Part shown: in pieces, positions 1-7,600 of the stretch
Layout of the letters: every line of letters begins with the position of its first letter
How positions within the stretch are numbered: the stretch's first letter is position 1
Assembly: GCA_024403585.1 (NCBI GenBank)
Contig: JAKSRN010000041.1
Location: 1 to 11,383 of the forward strand
Direction: 5' to 3'
DNA: 11,383 bases
Source of the DNA: Lachnospiraceae bacterium
GTDB lineage: Bacteria; Bacillota; Clostridia; Lachnospirales; Lachnospiraceae
Position numbers and translations under genes: made by a program
Notes under the pieces: generated by a model
Told to the model about the DNA's origin: nothing
Database searches by the model: none
What the model saw: the letters and a program-made list of their open reading frames with translations, nothing else

Positions 1-2
1 TG

Positions 3-1475
3 CAGGTTTTTCCGGGTATACGGAATAAACTCTACTATGAAAAGAATCTGCTGTTTCTGATGACCATGCCTTTTGAACCAATGGAAGTGGTCATGGCGAA
101 ATATCTCCAGATACTGCCTCTGGCCTATCGGATCATGGGGCTTATGGTCCTGCCTGTGTGGCTGGGTGTCGGCACCACCATCCATTTTGAAAGAGGGCTG
201 AATACGGCTGTTCTGGTGGCCTGCCTGGTGATTCCTCTGTTTGAGATGCTGCTGATCTTCATTCTGGTGATGCTCTGGCAGATTTATATAAGGAAACTGG
301 TGAGACAGAGTCCGGCGATTGCCATTGTTGTACCGGTGGTGTTGCTGCTCGTGGTGATGATCGTGATCGTTCTTCTGGAGATCATGTTCCCGGGACAGAT
401 CCTGTCAAGGATGGCGAGAGCCCTTGGCAACATTCTGATCTTTAACTTTGCCTGGGAGATGATGATCCAGGGAAGTCTGCTGCTGCCGCTTCTGTTTGTG
501 GCTGTCAGCTGCGTGCTTGTCGGTATGATCTTTTCCATGGTCACAAAACAGATCTACAGAAAATCCCTTTTATCCAGATGGGATCTGGCAGGGGATGACG
601 GATCCGGAAACCAGAGCTTCGATAAGATGCTGACCCGGCATTCGCAGGGGTGGAGCCTCTTTTTAAGAGAGCTGCGCACGATCAGGGGAAGCAGGTTTTT
701 TGCCATTCCTTTGTTTGTTTCCTGTTTTCTGGTGCCGGTACTGGTCCTGCTGTTTTTTGCACTGCTGACCTGGCTCTTGCCAGCCTTCTCTTTGCAGGCT
801 GAAAAAAATGCTCTCGAGACCGGCTCGATCCTGATCGGTTTTGTCAGTGCGCAGACACTGGTGGCAGGAGTGATGAACTGGGTGGCGGCGACGGCATGGT
901 CCAGGGATGCACATGTGAGGGTATTGCTGTATGTGATGCCGTTGGAGAGTGACCAGCTTTTGAAGGCGAAGCTTGCGGCAGGCTGTTGCTATGGTGCGCT
1001 GGGATCCACGCCCTATGTGTTGCTGGCCTGTATCTGGCTGCTGGTACATAAGCATATGCCGATCTGGGGCTTGCCTCTGGCACTTTCTGTAAATGTCTGC
1101 TTTGTGATTATGACGACCAGCATTGGAATGATCCGTGAGATCTTTCATCCGAATCTGACCTGGAAAGAAGCAAGGGAACTGGTGGACCGCAAGGGAAATC
1201 TTGGATTCCTGATCGGAATCGTTGCCAGCATCCTGTTTCCGGTGCTTTTTGGCCTCTTATTCCGCTATTCGAAGGGCAGTGCATTTTCGGAACTGGTTTT
1301 CTTCCTGTTCCTTTTGCTGTTGTTGACGGCGCTGGCAGTTTTGTTCCTGATGAGCATGGATCTGAAGAAGGTCTGCCGGCCGGAGATTGCCGAAATTAAA
1401 AAAGAAAGGAAACCACTTAATTTTCTGAAAAAAATTAAAAGCAGAGTAGACACGAAACGGAAAAACATTGTATAA
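3..1475 (+). CDS. ABC-2-type exporter permease, C-terminal part (5' end outside window)
   Basis: This is a membrane subunit, probably of an ABC export system; the substrate cannot be told. The frame is open from base 3 through the first ATG at 60, which has no Shine-Dalgarno site, so the true start lies upstream and 19 more residues are visible before that ATG. Counting from the ATG, about ten hydrophobic segments appear (near residues 23-43, 49-77, 86-110, 139-161, 213-243, 254-280, 316-330, 337-358, 382-402 and 409-432), and the protein ends in a strongly basic cytoplasmic tail (residues 435-471). The cytosolic motif LMTMPFEPMEVVMAK recurs as LLYVMPLESDQLLKAK (about residues 289-304). Such 'MP....E....AK' patches are typical of ABC-2 permeases that contact a separate ATPase. 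HPNLTWKE near 363-370 also fits these families. The ATPase is expected upstream, outside the window. No terminator follows; the next gene's promoter overlaps the stop codon. Family call good, function unknown. Confidence 0.8.
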   Translation, partial: QVFPGIRNKLYYEKNLLFLMTMPFEPMEVVMAKYLQILPLAYRIMGLMVLPVWLGVGTTIHFERGLNTAVLVACLVIPLFEMLLIFILVMLWQIYIRKLVRQSPAIAIVVPVVLLLVVMIVIVLLEIMFPGQILSRMARALGNILIFNFAWEMMIQGSLLLPLLFVAVSCVLVGMIFSMVTKQIYRKSLLSRWDLAGDDGSGNQSFDKMLTRHSQGWSLFLRELRTIRGSRFFAIPLFVSCFLVPVLVLLFFALLTWLLPAFSLQAEKNALETGSILIGFVSAQTLVAGVMNWVAATAWSRDAHVRVLLYVMPLESDQLLKAKLAAGCCYGALGSTPYVLLACIWLLVHKHMPIWGLPLALSVNVCFVIMTTSIGMIREIFHPNLTWKEARELVDRKGNLGFLIGIVASILFPVLFGLLFRYSKGSAFSELVFFLFLLLLLTALAVLFLMSMDLKKVCRPEIAEIKKERKPLNFLKKIKSRVDTKRKNIV

Positions 1476-1476
1476 T
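1447..1476 (+). promoter_or_regulatory. Probable sigma-A promoter of the DUF1846 gene
   Basis: TAGACA (1447-1452, 5 of 6 to the -35 consensus) and a perfect TATAAT (1471-1476) are separated by 18 bases. The -10 box overlaps the TAA stop of the upstream permease gene. Transcription would start near 1483, giving a leader of about 50 nt. That leader carries only a 4-bp GACC-ATAA-GGTC hairpin (1498-1509) and the AGGAG ribosome binding site (1523-1527). Predicted from sequence only. Confidence 0.6.
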
Positions 1477-1534
1477 TTTTTGCTGTAGATTAAAAAGGAC
1501 CATAAGGTCAGTTGGTTTTACGAGGAGAACGAAC

Positions 1535-3022
1535 GTGAGAAAAGGATTTGATAATGAAAAATATCTGAAGATGCAGTCTGAGCATATCAGAGAGAGAATT
1601 TCGCAGTTTGACAATAAACTGTATCTGGAATTTGGTGGTAAACTTTTTGATGACTATCATGCATCACGTGTTCTTCCGGGATTTGAGCCGGATTCCAAGC
1701 TGCAGATGCTGCTTCAGCTGAAGGATCAGGCTGAGATCGTGGTTGTAATCAGTGCAGAAGATATTGAAGCCAATAAAGTCCGTGGCGACTACGGCATTAC
1801 ATATGATATGGATGTGCTTCGTCTGATCGATGCATTCCAGGAGGAGGGACTGTTTGTAGGAAGTGTATGTCTTACAAGATGGGCAAATCAGCCATCCGCA
1901 GAGCTCTTCCGCAAGAAACTGCAGCAGATGGGAATCCGTTCCTACCGTCACTACAGCATCCCGGGTTATCCAACCGATGTTGTTCGTATCGTAAGTGATC
2001 AGGGATACGGAAAGAATGAGTATATTGAGACAGAGCGTCCACTGGTAGTAATCACTGCACCTGGACCTGGTTCCGGAAAGATGGCAACCTGTCTGTCCCA
2101 GCTCTACCATGAGTATAAGAGAGGTGTAAAAGCAGGTTATGCGAAGTTTGAGACCTTCCCAATCTGGAACCTGGAGCTGAAACATCCGGTTAACCTGGCT
2201 TACGAGGCTGCTACAGCAGACCTGAACGATCTGAACATGATCGATCCTTTCCATCTGAATGCATATGGAGAGACAACTGTCAACTATAACCGTGATATTG
2301 AGATCTTCCCTGTTGTGAATGCTATGTTCGAGCTGATCGCAGGAAAGAGTCCATATAAATCACCTACAGATATGGGTGTTAACATGGCGGGCAACTGCAT
2401 TTTCGACGATGAGGCTTGCCGCGCTGCTTCCAAACAGGAAGTGATCCGCCGCTACTACAAGTGTATCGACGATCTGAAACGTACCGGTGAGACTAAGGAC
2501 AGCAAGGAGAAACTGGAGTCCCTGCTGAACGAGGCTGGCGTACAGGTTGGAGACAGAAGAGTTGCTGTTGCAGCTCTTAAGAAAGAGCGCGAGACAGGAC
2601 ATCCGGCTGCTGCCATCGAGCTGGGCGACGGAACAGTCGTAACAGGAAAGACCAGTGATCTTTTAGGTGCTTCTGCTGCATGTCTTCTGAATGCCCTGAA
2701 AACTCTGGCTGGTATTGATCATGAGAGAGAGCTGGTATCCCCTAAGGCAATCCAGCCGATCCAGACTCTGAAGACTGAGTACTTAGGAAGCAGAAACCCA
2801 AGACTGCATACCGATGAGATTCTCATCGCGCTGTCCGCTTCTGTTGCAGAGGATGAGCTGGCAAAACTGGCAATGGAGCAGATTCCAAACCTGAAGGGCT
2901 GCGAGGCTCACTCCACCGTACTTCTTTCTTCTGTAGATGAGAGCCTGTTCAAACGTCTGGGCCTGAACCTGACCTGCGAGCCAAAATACGAAGAGGACGG
3001 AAGAAAATATCACAAACACTGA
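1535..3022 (+). CDS. DUF1846 (UPF0371) family protein
   Basis: A full-length 495-residue member of the DUF1846/UPF0371 family, widespread in Firmicutes; structures have been solved for some members but no biochemical function is known to me. The GTG start is supported by AGGAG at 1523-1527, seven bases upstream, with no better candidate. The protein looks soluble and cytoplasmic, with no signal peptide or membrane segment. Residues 68-114 form alternating strands and helices with the family-like segment AEIVVVISAEDIEANK. At 174-184 TAPGPGSGKMA resembles a P-loop but lacks the first Gly and the Ser/Thr after Lys, so nucleotide binding is uncertain. Conserved-looking stretches follow at 205-262 (FETFPIWNLELKHPVNLAYE, IDPFH, NYNRDIEIFP) and 418-426. 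The gene has its own promoter and terminator, so it is probably monocistronic. Codon use is biased to CTG, CGT and GGA/GGT, suggesting high expression. Family call firm, function unknown. Confidence 0.9.
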   Translation: MRKGFDNEKYLKMQSEHIRERISQFDNKLYLEFGGKLFDDYHASRVLPGFEPDSKLQMLLQLKDQAEIVVVISAEDIEANKVRGDYGITYDMDVLRLIDAFQEEGLFVGSVCLTRWANQPSAELFRKKLQQMGIRSYRHYSIPGYPTDVVRIVSDQGYGKNEYIETERPLVVITAPGPGSGKMATCLSQLYHEYKRGVKAGYAKFETFPIWNLELKHPVNLAYEAATADLNDLNMIDPFHLNAYGETTVNYNRDIEIFPVVNAMFELIAGKSPYKSPTDMGVNMAGNCIFDDEACRAASKQEVIRRYYKCIDDLKRTGETKDSKEKLESLLNEAGVQVGDRRVAVAALKKERETGHPAAAIELGDGTVVTGKTSDLLGASAACLLNALKTLAGIDHERELVSPKAIQPIQTLKTEYLGSRNPRLHTDEILIALSASVAEDELAKLAMEQIPNLKGCEAHSTVLLSSVDESLFKRLGLNLTCEPKYEEDGRKYHKH

Positions 3023-3035
3023 TCTTTCTAACTTT

Positions 3036-3069
3036 AGAGGGACTATAGATAGTCCCTCTTTATTTTTTT
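3036..3069 (+). terminator. Intrinsic terminator of the DUF1846 gene
   Basis: A perfect 10-bp stem, AGAGGGACTA (3036-3045) pairing with TAGTCCCTCT (3050-3059), has a TAGA tetraloop and is followed by a T-rich run to 3069 (TTTATTTTTTT). It starts 14 bases after the stop codon. Confidence 0.92.
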
Positions 3070-3111
3070 ATTTGTTTATGTTAAATTTATAGTTAGACTG
3101 ATTATATAAGG

Positions 3112-3129
3112 CTTCCATGTAAGTGGAAG
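3112..3129 (+). other. Stem-loop in the leader of the exonuclease gene
   Basis: CTTCCA (3112-3117) pairs perfectly with TGGAAG (3124-3129) around a six-base loop, ending 27 bases before the exonuclease ATG. It lies just after an AT-rich TTATATAAG (3102-3110) that could be a weak -10 region, although no convincing -35 box is visible. If transcription starts near 3117 the hairpin would be cut by the start site, so its relevance is uncertain. Confidence 0.3.
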
Positions 3130-3156
3130 ATGTAGAAAGAAGCGGCAGAGTTTCAC

Positions 3157-4104
3157 ATGAACTATATTGTATTTGATCTGGAATGGAACCAGTGTCCCTA
3201 CGGAAAGCATCGTGAGGTAAAGGGACTGCCTTTCGAGATTATTGAAATCGGAGCAGTAAAACTGAATAGCAACAGAGAGATCGTAGATCAGTTTCACAGG
3301 GTGGTTCGTCCGGTGGTTTATCCGACACTGCATTTCAGAACCAGAGAGATTGTGCACATGGATAAGGCAACACTGCAGAACGGTGTGCATTTTAAACAGG
3401 CGATCCGTGAATTCCTGTCCTGGTGTGGTCCGGATTCTTTTTTCTGTACCTGGGGTTCCATCGATCTGGTGGAGCTGCAGCGTAACATGAAGTATTATCA
3501 TTGCCTGAACCTTCTGAAAGGACCTCTTCATTATTATGATGTGCAGAAGCTTTTTGCCATCAGCTATGAGACCATGAAGAGCCGTCGTTCTCTGGAGTAT
3601 GGCATTGATTATCTGAAGCTGGAAAAGAACCTGGATTTCCACAGAGCCCTTTCGGATGCCATGTATACCGCATGGATCTTCCAGACCATCGATATGGATG
3701 TGGTTCTGGCTTACGATTCTATCGATGTATATCAGAATCCAAAGCAGAAGAAGGATGAGATCCACGCTGTTTATAACGGCTATACAAAATTTATATCCCG
3801 GGAGTTCAGCTTCAAGGAAGAGGCGATGATGGACCGCGAAGTGTCCGCAACCCATTGCTGTCTCTGCGGAAAGAACTCCAGAAAGAAGCTTCGCTGGTTT
3901 TCTGTAAATGCTAAAAATTACTACTGTGTAGCGATCTGTCCGGTGCATGGATACATGCTGGGCAAGATTCGCATGAAGCGTACAGACGAAGGAAAAGTCT
4001 ATGCAGTGAAGACCATTAAGGTCTCCAGCGAGATGGAAGCTGCGGAAATCCGCCTGAAAAAGGATGCTTTACGGGAAAAACGCAGAAAAAAACGCCATGA
4101 ATGA
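3157..4104 (+). CDS. DEDDh 3'-5' exonuclease with C-terminal Cys/His cluster
   Basis: A predicted 3'-5' exonuclease of the RNase T / DnaQ fold, acting on RNA or DNA ends in the cytoplasm. Its catalytic set is visible in order: ExoI D7 and E9 in FDLEWN; ExoII D103 in WGSIDLVEL; ExoIII H162 and D167 in FHRALSDAMY, the HxxxxD pattern of the DEDDh subgroup. The nuclease domain spans about residues 1-185. Beyond it lies a cluster C234-x2-C237 and C261-x2-H264, with C257 nearby, that looks like a zinc ribbon, and then a very basic helix (300-315, LKKDALREKRRKKRHE) suited to binding nucleic acid. The ribosome binding site is weak (AGAAAGAAG, 3134-3142), suggesting modest expression. The N-terminal domain resembles KapD-like exonucleases, but the C-terminal extension is different, so no symbol is assigned. 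It lies between a terminator and the ileS promoter, so it is probably transcribed alone. Substrate unknown. Confidence 0.88.
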   Translation: MNYIVFDLEWNQCPYGKHREVKGLPFEIIEIGAVKLNSNREIVDQFHRVVRPVVYPTLHFRTREIVHMDKATLQNGVHFKQAIREFLSWCGPDSFFCTWGSIDLVELQRNMKYYHCLNLLKGPLHYYDVQKLFAISYETMKSRRSLEYGIDYLKLEKNLDFHRALSDAMYTAWIFQTIDMDVVLAYDSIDVYQNPKQKKDEIHAVYNGYTKFISREFSFKEEAMMDREVSATHCCLCGKNSRKKLRWFSVNAKNYYCVAICPVHGYMLGKIRMKRTDEGKVYAVKTIKVSSEMEAAEIRLKKDALREKRRKKRHE

Positions 4105-4105
4105 C

Positions 4106-4133
4106 TTGACAAGCAGAATATCTGTGATATAAT
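4106..4133 (+). promoter_or_regulatory. Strong sigma-A promoter of the ileS T-box leader
   Basis: A perfect TTGACA (4106-4111) and perfect TATAAT (4128-4133) are separated by 16 bases, with an extended -10 TGA at 4125-4127. The -35 box begins two bases after the exonuclease stop codon. The start site should fall near 4140, exactly where the T-box leader begins. Confidence 0.88.
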
Positions 4134-4139
4134 AACGCC

Positions 4140-4388
4140 GTCTATAGAAAAGGCTATGACGGAGACAGTAAGTTGTTTGTGAACGTCCCAGCGATCCGGA
4201 GCGGGTGTGAGTCCGGAACCAGTAAGAACAACCGAATATCCCTCCTGAGCTGCCGGCTGAAATATTTTAGAGTAAGTTATGGCCGTAGGTCCTGCGTTAC
4301 GGGACGGCATATGTTGGTATGTAACAGGTGGTATAAACGAATGGTAATGAGCATTTGTCCTTTTACGGGCGAATGCTCTCTTTTTTTT
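4140..4388 (+). promoter_or_regulatory. T-box riboswitch sensing tRNA-Ile (ileS leader)
   Basis: A transcriptional T-box leader: uncharged tRNA-Ile binding favours readthrough into ileS. Stem I shows GGAG (4161-4164) with CTCC (4242-4245), a TGAG K-turn-like side (4246-4249), the AGTA element (4167-4170), and GTTGTT (4172-4177) with AACAAC (4227-4232). These frame a specifier loop with the isoleucine codon ATC at 4238-4240. The distal part has CCGGA/TCCGG (4196-4200/4212-4216) with the GCGA and GTGTGAG elements known to stack on the tRNA elbow. Stem III is GTCCTG/CGGGAC (4289-4305). The T-box core AACAGGTGGTATAAACGAATG has TGGT (4329-4332), matching an ACCA tRNA end with discriminator A. The antiterminator pairs AGG (4326-4328) with CCT (4359-4361) and ACGAATG (4337-4343) with CATTTGT (4352-4358), which excludes the terminator. 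The ileS gene downstream confirms the specificity. Confidence 0.95.
4349..4388 (+). terminator. T-box-controlled intrinsic terminator
   Basis: A 12-bp stem pairs GAGCATTTGTCC (4349-4360) with GGGCGAATGCTC (4367-4378), with two G-U pairs and a six-base loop, followed by TCTTTTTTTT. Its 5' strand overlaps the 3' strand of the antiterminator, so the two structures exclude each other. Confidence 0.93.
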
Positions 4389-4396
4389 ATGATAAT

Positions 4397-4550
4397 CGCC
4401 GCAAAGCGGGCGAAAGCCGGGCATGCAGAGCATGGACGGGATTTCGCACATTTGGCGGCGTAACAAAAACCGAGATGGAGAGGCAGGGACTGCCTCGGGA
4501 ATCGAGGTTTTTGGAGCAATGCGAAAGCTTTGGAAAAGCGGAGCAGTGCG
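4397..4550 (+). other. GC-rich hairpin cluster between T-box terminator and ileS (unexplained)
   Basis: The T-box gene-free stretch continues for 250 bases past the terminator, longer than needed to reach a start codon. An outer stem CGCCGC+AAA (4397-4405) pairs with TTT+GCGGCG (4451-4460, one bulged G) and encloses GGC-GAAA-GCC (4409-4418) and CATGC-AGA-GCATG (4422-4434). A second unit, AAAAAC..CGA (4465-4473) with TCG..GTTTTT (4502-4512), encloses the perfect GAGGCAG-GGA-CTGCCTC hairpin (4480-4496). A third part holds GCTTT-GGA-AAAGC (4527-4539) between direct copies of GGAGCARTGCG (4513-4523 and 4540-4550). A perfect palindrome TATGATCATA (4551-4560) follows. Its base composition contrasts with the AT-rich 4551-4610. 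No credible reading frame was found. It could be a structured leader element, an RNA processing site or a dispersed REP-like repeat; the sequence alone does not decide. Confidence 0.5.
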
Positions 4551-4598
4551 TATGATCATAAAAAAATCAAAAAACAAAGTTTATTTATAGAAGAACCT

Positions 4599-4634
4599 GC
4601 AAATTGATTTGCGTTAGCTACGCAAAAAGGAGGT
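4599..4634 (+). promoter_or_regulatory. Competing hairpins next to the ileS ribosome binding site
   Basis: TTTGCGT (4608-4614) pairs perfectly with ACGCAAA (4620-4626) in a 7-bp hairpin that ends exactly where the strong Shine-Dalgarno AAGGAGGT (4627-4634) begins, four bases before the ATG. The same TTTGC (4608-4612) can instead pair upstream with GCAAA (4599-4603) around a TTGA loop. ACCT at 4595-4598 is complementary to AGGT at 4631-4634. An effect on ribosome access is inference; the pairings are seen. Confidence 0.4.
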
Positions 4635-4638
4635 AACT

Positions 4639-7600
4639 ATGTATCAGAAAGTCGACAGCAATCTTAATTTTGTTGAACGCGAGAAAAAAACTGAGCAGTT
4701 CTGGAAAGAGAATGATATCTTCCAGAAGAGTATGAAAGCACGTGTAGATGGTCCGGAGTATACATTCTATGACGGACCTCCAACAGCAAACGGTAAACCA
4801 CACATCGGTCATGTACTGACCCGTGTAATCAAGGATATGATTCCAAGATACCGTACAATGAAGGGCTACATGGTTCCAAGAAAAGCCGGATGGGATACTC
4901 ACGGACTTCCTGTAGAGCTGGAAGTTGAGAAGAAACTTGGTCTGAACGGTAAAGAGCAGATCGAGGAGTACGGTATGGAGCCTTTCATCAAAGAGTGTAA
5001 GGAAAGCGTTTGGAAATACAAAGGTATGTGGGAGGATTTCTCCGGCACCGTTGGTTTCTGGGCTGATATGGATAATCCATACGTTACTTACGACAACAAC
5101 TTCATCGAGTCCGAGTGGTGGGCACTGAAAGAGATCTGGAACAAGAAACTCCTGTACAAGGGCTTCAAGATCGTTCCTTACTGCCCTCGTTGTGGAACTC
5201 CTCTTTCTGCACAGGAGGTAGCTCAGGGCTACAAGACTGTAAAAGAGCGTTCTGCGATCGTTCGTTTTAAAGTTGTTGGTGAGGACGCTTATTTCCTGGC
5301 ATGGACCACAACACCTTGGACACTTCCATCCAACGTTGGTCTTTGTATGAACCCGGACGAGATCTACTGCAAGGTAAAAGCTATTGATGGTTATACCTAT
5401 TATATGGCTAAAGCCCTGCTTGATAAAGTTCTGGGAACACTGGCTCAGGAAGAGGGACAAGAGGCTTACGAGATTCTGGAAGAGTACAAAGGTACTGATC
5501 TGGAGTACAAAGAGTATGAGCCACTGTTCACATGCGCAGGAGAGGCTGCTGCAAAACAGCATAAGAAAGGCTTCTTTGTAACCTGCGATAACTATGTAAC
5601 TATGAGTGACGGTACAGGTATCGTTCATATCGCTCCTGCATTCGGTGAGGACGATGGACGTGTAGGAAGAAAATACGATCTTCCATTCGTTCAGTTCGTA
5701 GACGGCAAGGGTGAGATGACAGCTGAGACTCCATATGCAGGCACTTTCGTTAAGAAAGCTGATCCAATGGTACTCGTAGATTTGGACAAAGAGCAGAAAC
5801 TCTTCTCCGCTCCTAAGTTCGAGCATGAGTATCCACACTGCTGGAGATGCGATACCCCACTGATCTACTATGCGCGTGAGTCCTGGTTCATCAAGATGAC
5901 TGAGGTGAAAGAGGACCTGATCCGCAACAACAACACAATCAACTGGATTCCGGAGAGCATCGGTAAAGGACGTTTCGGCGACTGGCTGGAGAACGTTCAG
6001 GATTGGGGTATCTCCAGAAACCGTTATTGGGGAACACCACTGAACATCTGGACCTGCGACGACTGCGGACATATGCAGTCTGTAGGAAGCATTGCAGAGC
6101 TGAAAGAGCTGTCTGACAACTGCCCGGATGAGATTGAGCTTCACCGTCCATACATCGATGCAGTTACAATCAAATGTCCACACTGTGGAAAAGAGATGAA
6201 ACGTGTTCCTGAGGTAATCGACTGCTGGTTCGATTCCGGTGCAATGCCATTCGCTCAGCATCATTACCCATTCGAGAACCAGGAAGTATTTGAGCAGCAG
6301 TTCCCTGCACAGTTCATCTCCGAGGCTGTTGACCAGACTCGTGGATGGTTCTACTCACTTCTTGCAATCTCAACTCTTCTGTTCAACAAGTCTCCATATG
6401 AGAACGTAATCGTTCTGGGACATGTACAGGATGAGCATGGACAGAAGATGTCCAAGTCCAAGGGAAATGCTGTCGATCCGTTTGACGCTCTTGAGACATA
6501 CGGAGCAGACGCAATCCGCTGGTACTTCTATATTAACAGTGCTCCATGGCTGCCAAACCGCTTCCACGGAAGAGCAGTAAGTGAGTACTCCAGAAGATTC
6601 ATGGGAACTCTGTGGAACACCTATGCATTCTTCACACTGTATGCAAATATCGATAACTTCGATCCTACAAAATACACTCTGGACTATGCACAGCTTCCGG
6701 TAATGGACAAGTGGCTGCTTTCCAGACTGGCTACCACAATCAAAACTGTTGATGAGAACCTTGCAAATTACAAGATCCCTGAGACAGCAAGATGCCTGGA
6801 AGCATTTGTAGACGATATGAGTAACTGGTATGTTCGCCGCAGCCGTCAGCGTTTCTGGGCTAAAGGTATGGAGCAGGATAAGATCAATGCTTACATGACT
6901 CTGTACACAGCTCTGGTTGAGTTCTGTAAGGCAGCAGCTCCAATGATCCCATTCATGACAGAGGATATCTATCAGAACCTGGTTCGTACGGTAAATGCTG
7001 ACGCACCTGAAAGTATCCATCTGTGTGACTTCCCTGCAGTTGTAGAGGAGTGGATCGATACAGAGCTGGAGGAGAACATGGCTCACCTTCTGCAGATCGT
7101 ATTCCTTGGTCGTGCATGCAGAAACAAAACAAATATCAAAAACCGTCAGCCAATCGCTAAGATGTTCATCAAATCAAGCTTTGATCTTTCAGAGTTCTAT
7201 CGTGTCATCATCGCAGATGAGCTGAACGTAAAAGAGGTAGAGTTCACTGAGAAAGTACAGTACTCTATCAAACCGTTCCTGAAGACCGTAGGTCCTAAGT
7301 TCGGAAAACAGGTCAATGGTATCAGAAAGACTCTGGCTGAGATCGACGGCAATGCGGCTGTAAATGAGCTCAGAACCACAGGTTCCCTGAAACTTGACAT
7401 AGATGGCAACGAAATTGTATTATTAGAGGAAGACCTGCTGATCGAGGCAACCCAGATGGAGGGTTATGCAACTGAATCCGATCAGGGTGTGACAGTAATG
7501 CTGGATACAAATCTTACACCAGAGCTGATTGAGGAGGGCTTTGTGCGTGAGATCATCAGCAAGATCCAGACCATGCGTAAAGAGGCTGGATTCGAAGTAA

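Noticed and set aside
60..62. ATG at 60 as the true start of the permease gene
   Set aside because: The frame is open upstream to the window edge, the conserved cytosolic motif begins before it, and there is no Shine-Dalgarno site.
1417..1438. TTAATTTT/AAAATTAA inverted repeat at the end of the permease gene
   Set aside because: It is AT-only, lies in the lysine-rich coding tail and has no terminator context.
3076..3948. 290-codon minus-strand frame opposite the exonuclease
   Set aside because: In phase with the exonuclease codons, which carry catalytic motifs; it runs on through the terminator region with no start signal.
4173..4463. 96-codon plus-strand frame across the T-box leader, with others at 4355-4555 and 3999-4577 (minus)
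   Set aside because: They run through the structured T-box, its terminator and the hairpin cluster, with no ribosome binding site and atypical composition.
4551..4560. TATGATCATA palindrome as an operator
   Set aside because: It is perfect but short, stands alone and lies far from any promoter, so chance is likely.
4618..6264. 548-codon minus-strand frame opposite ileS
   Set aside because: Same in-phase shadow effect. The plus strand has unmistakable synthetase motifs.
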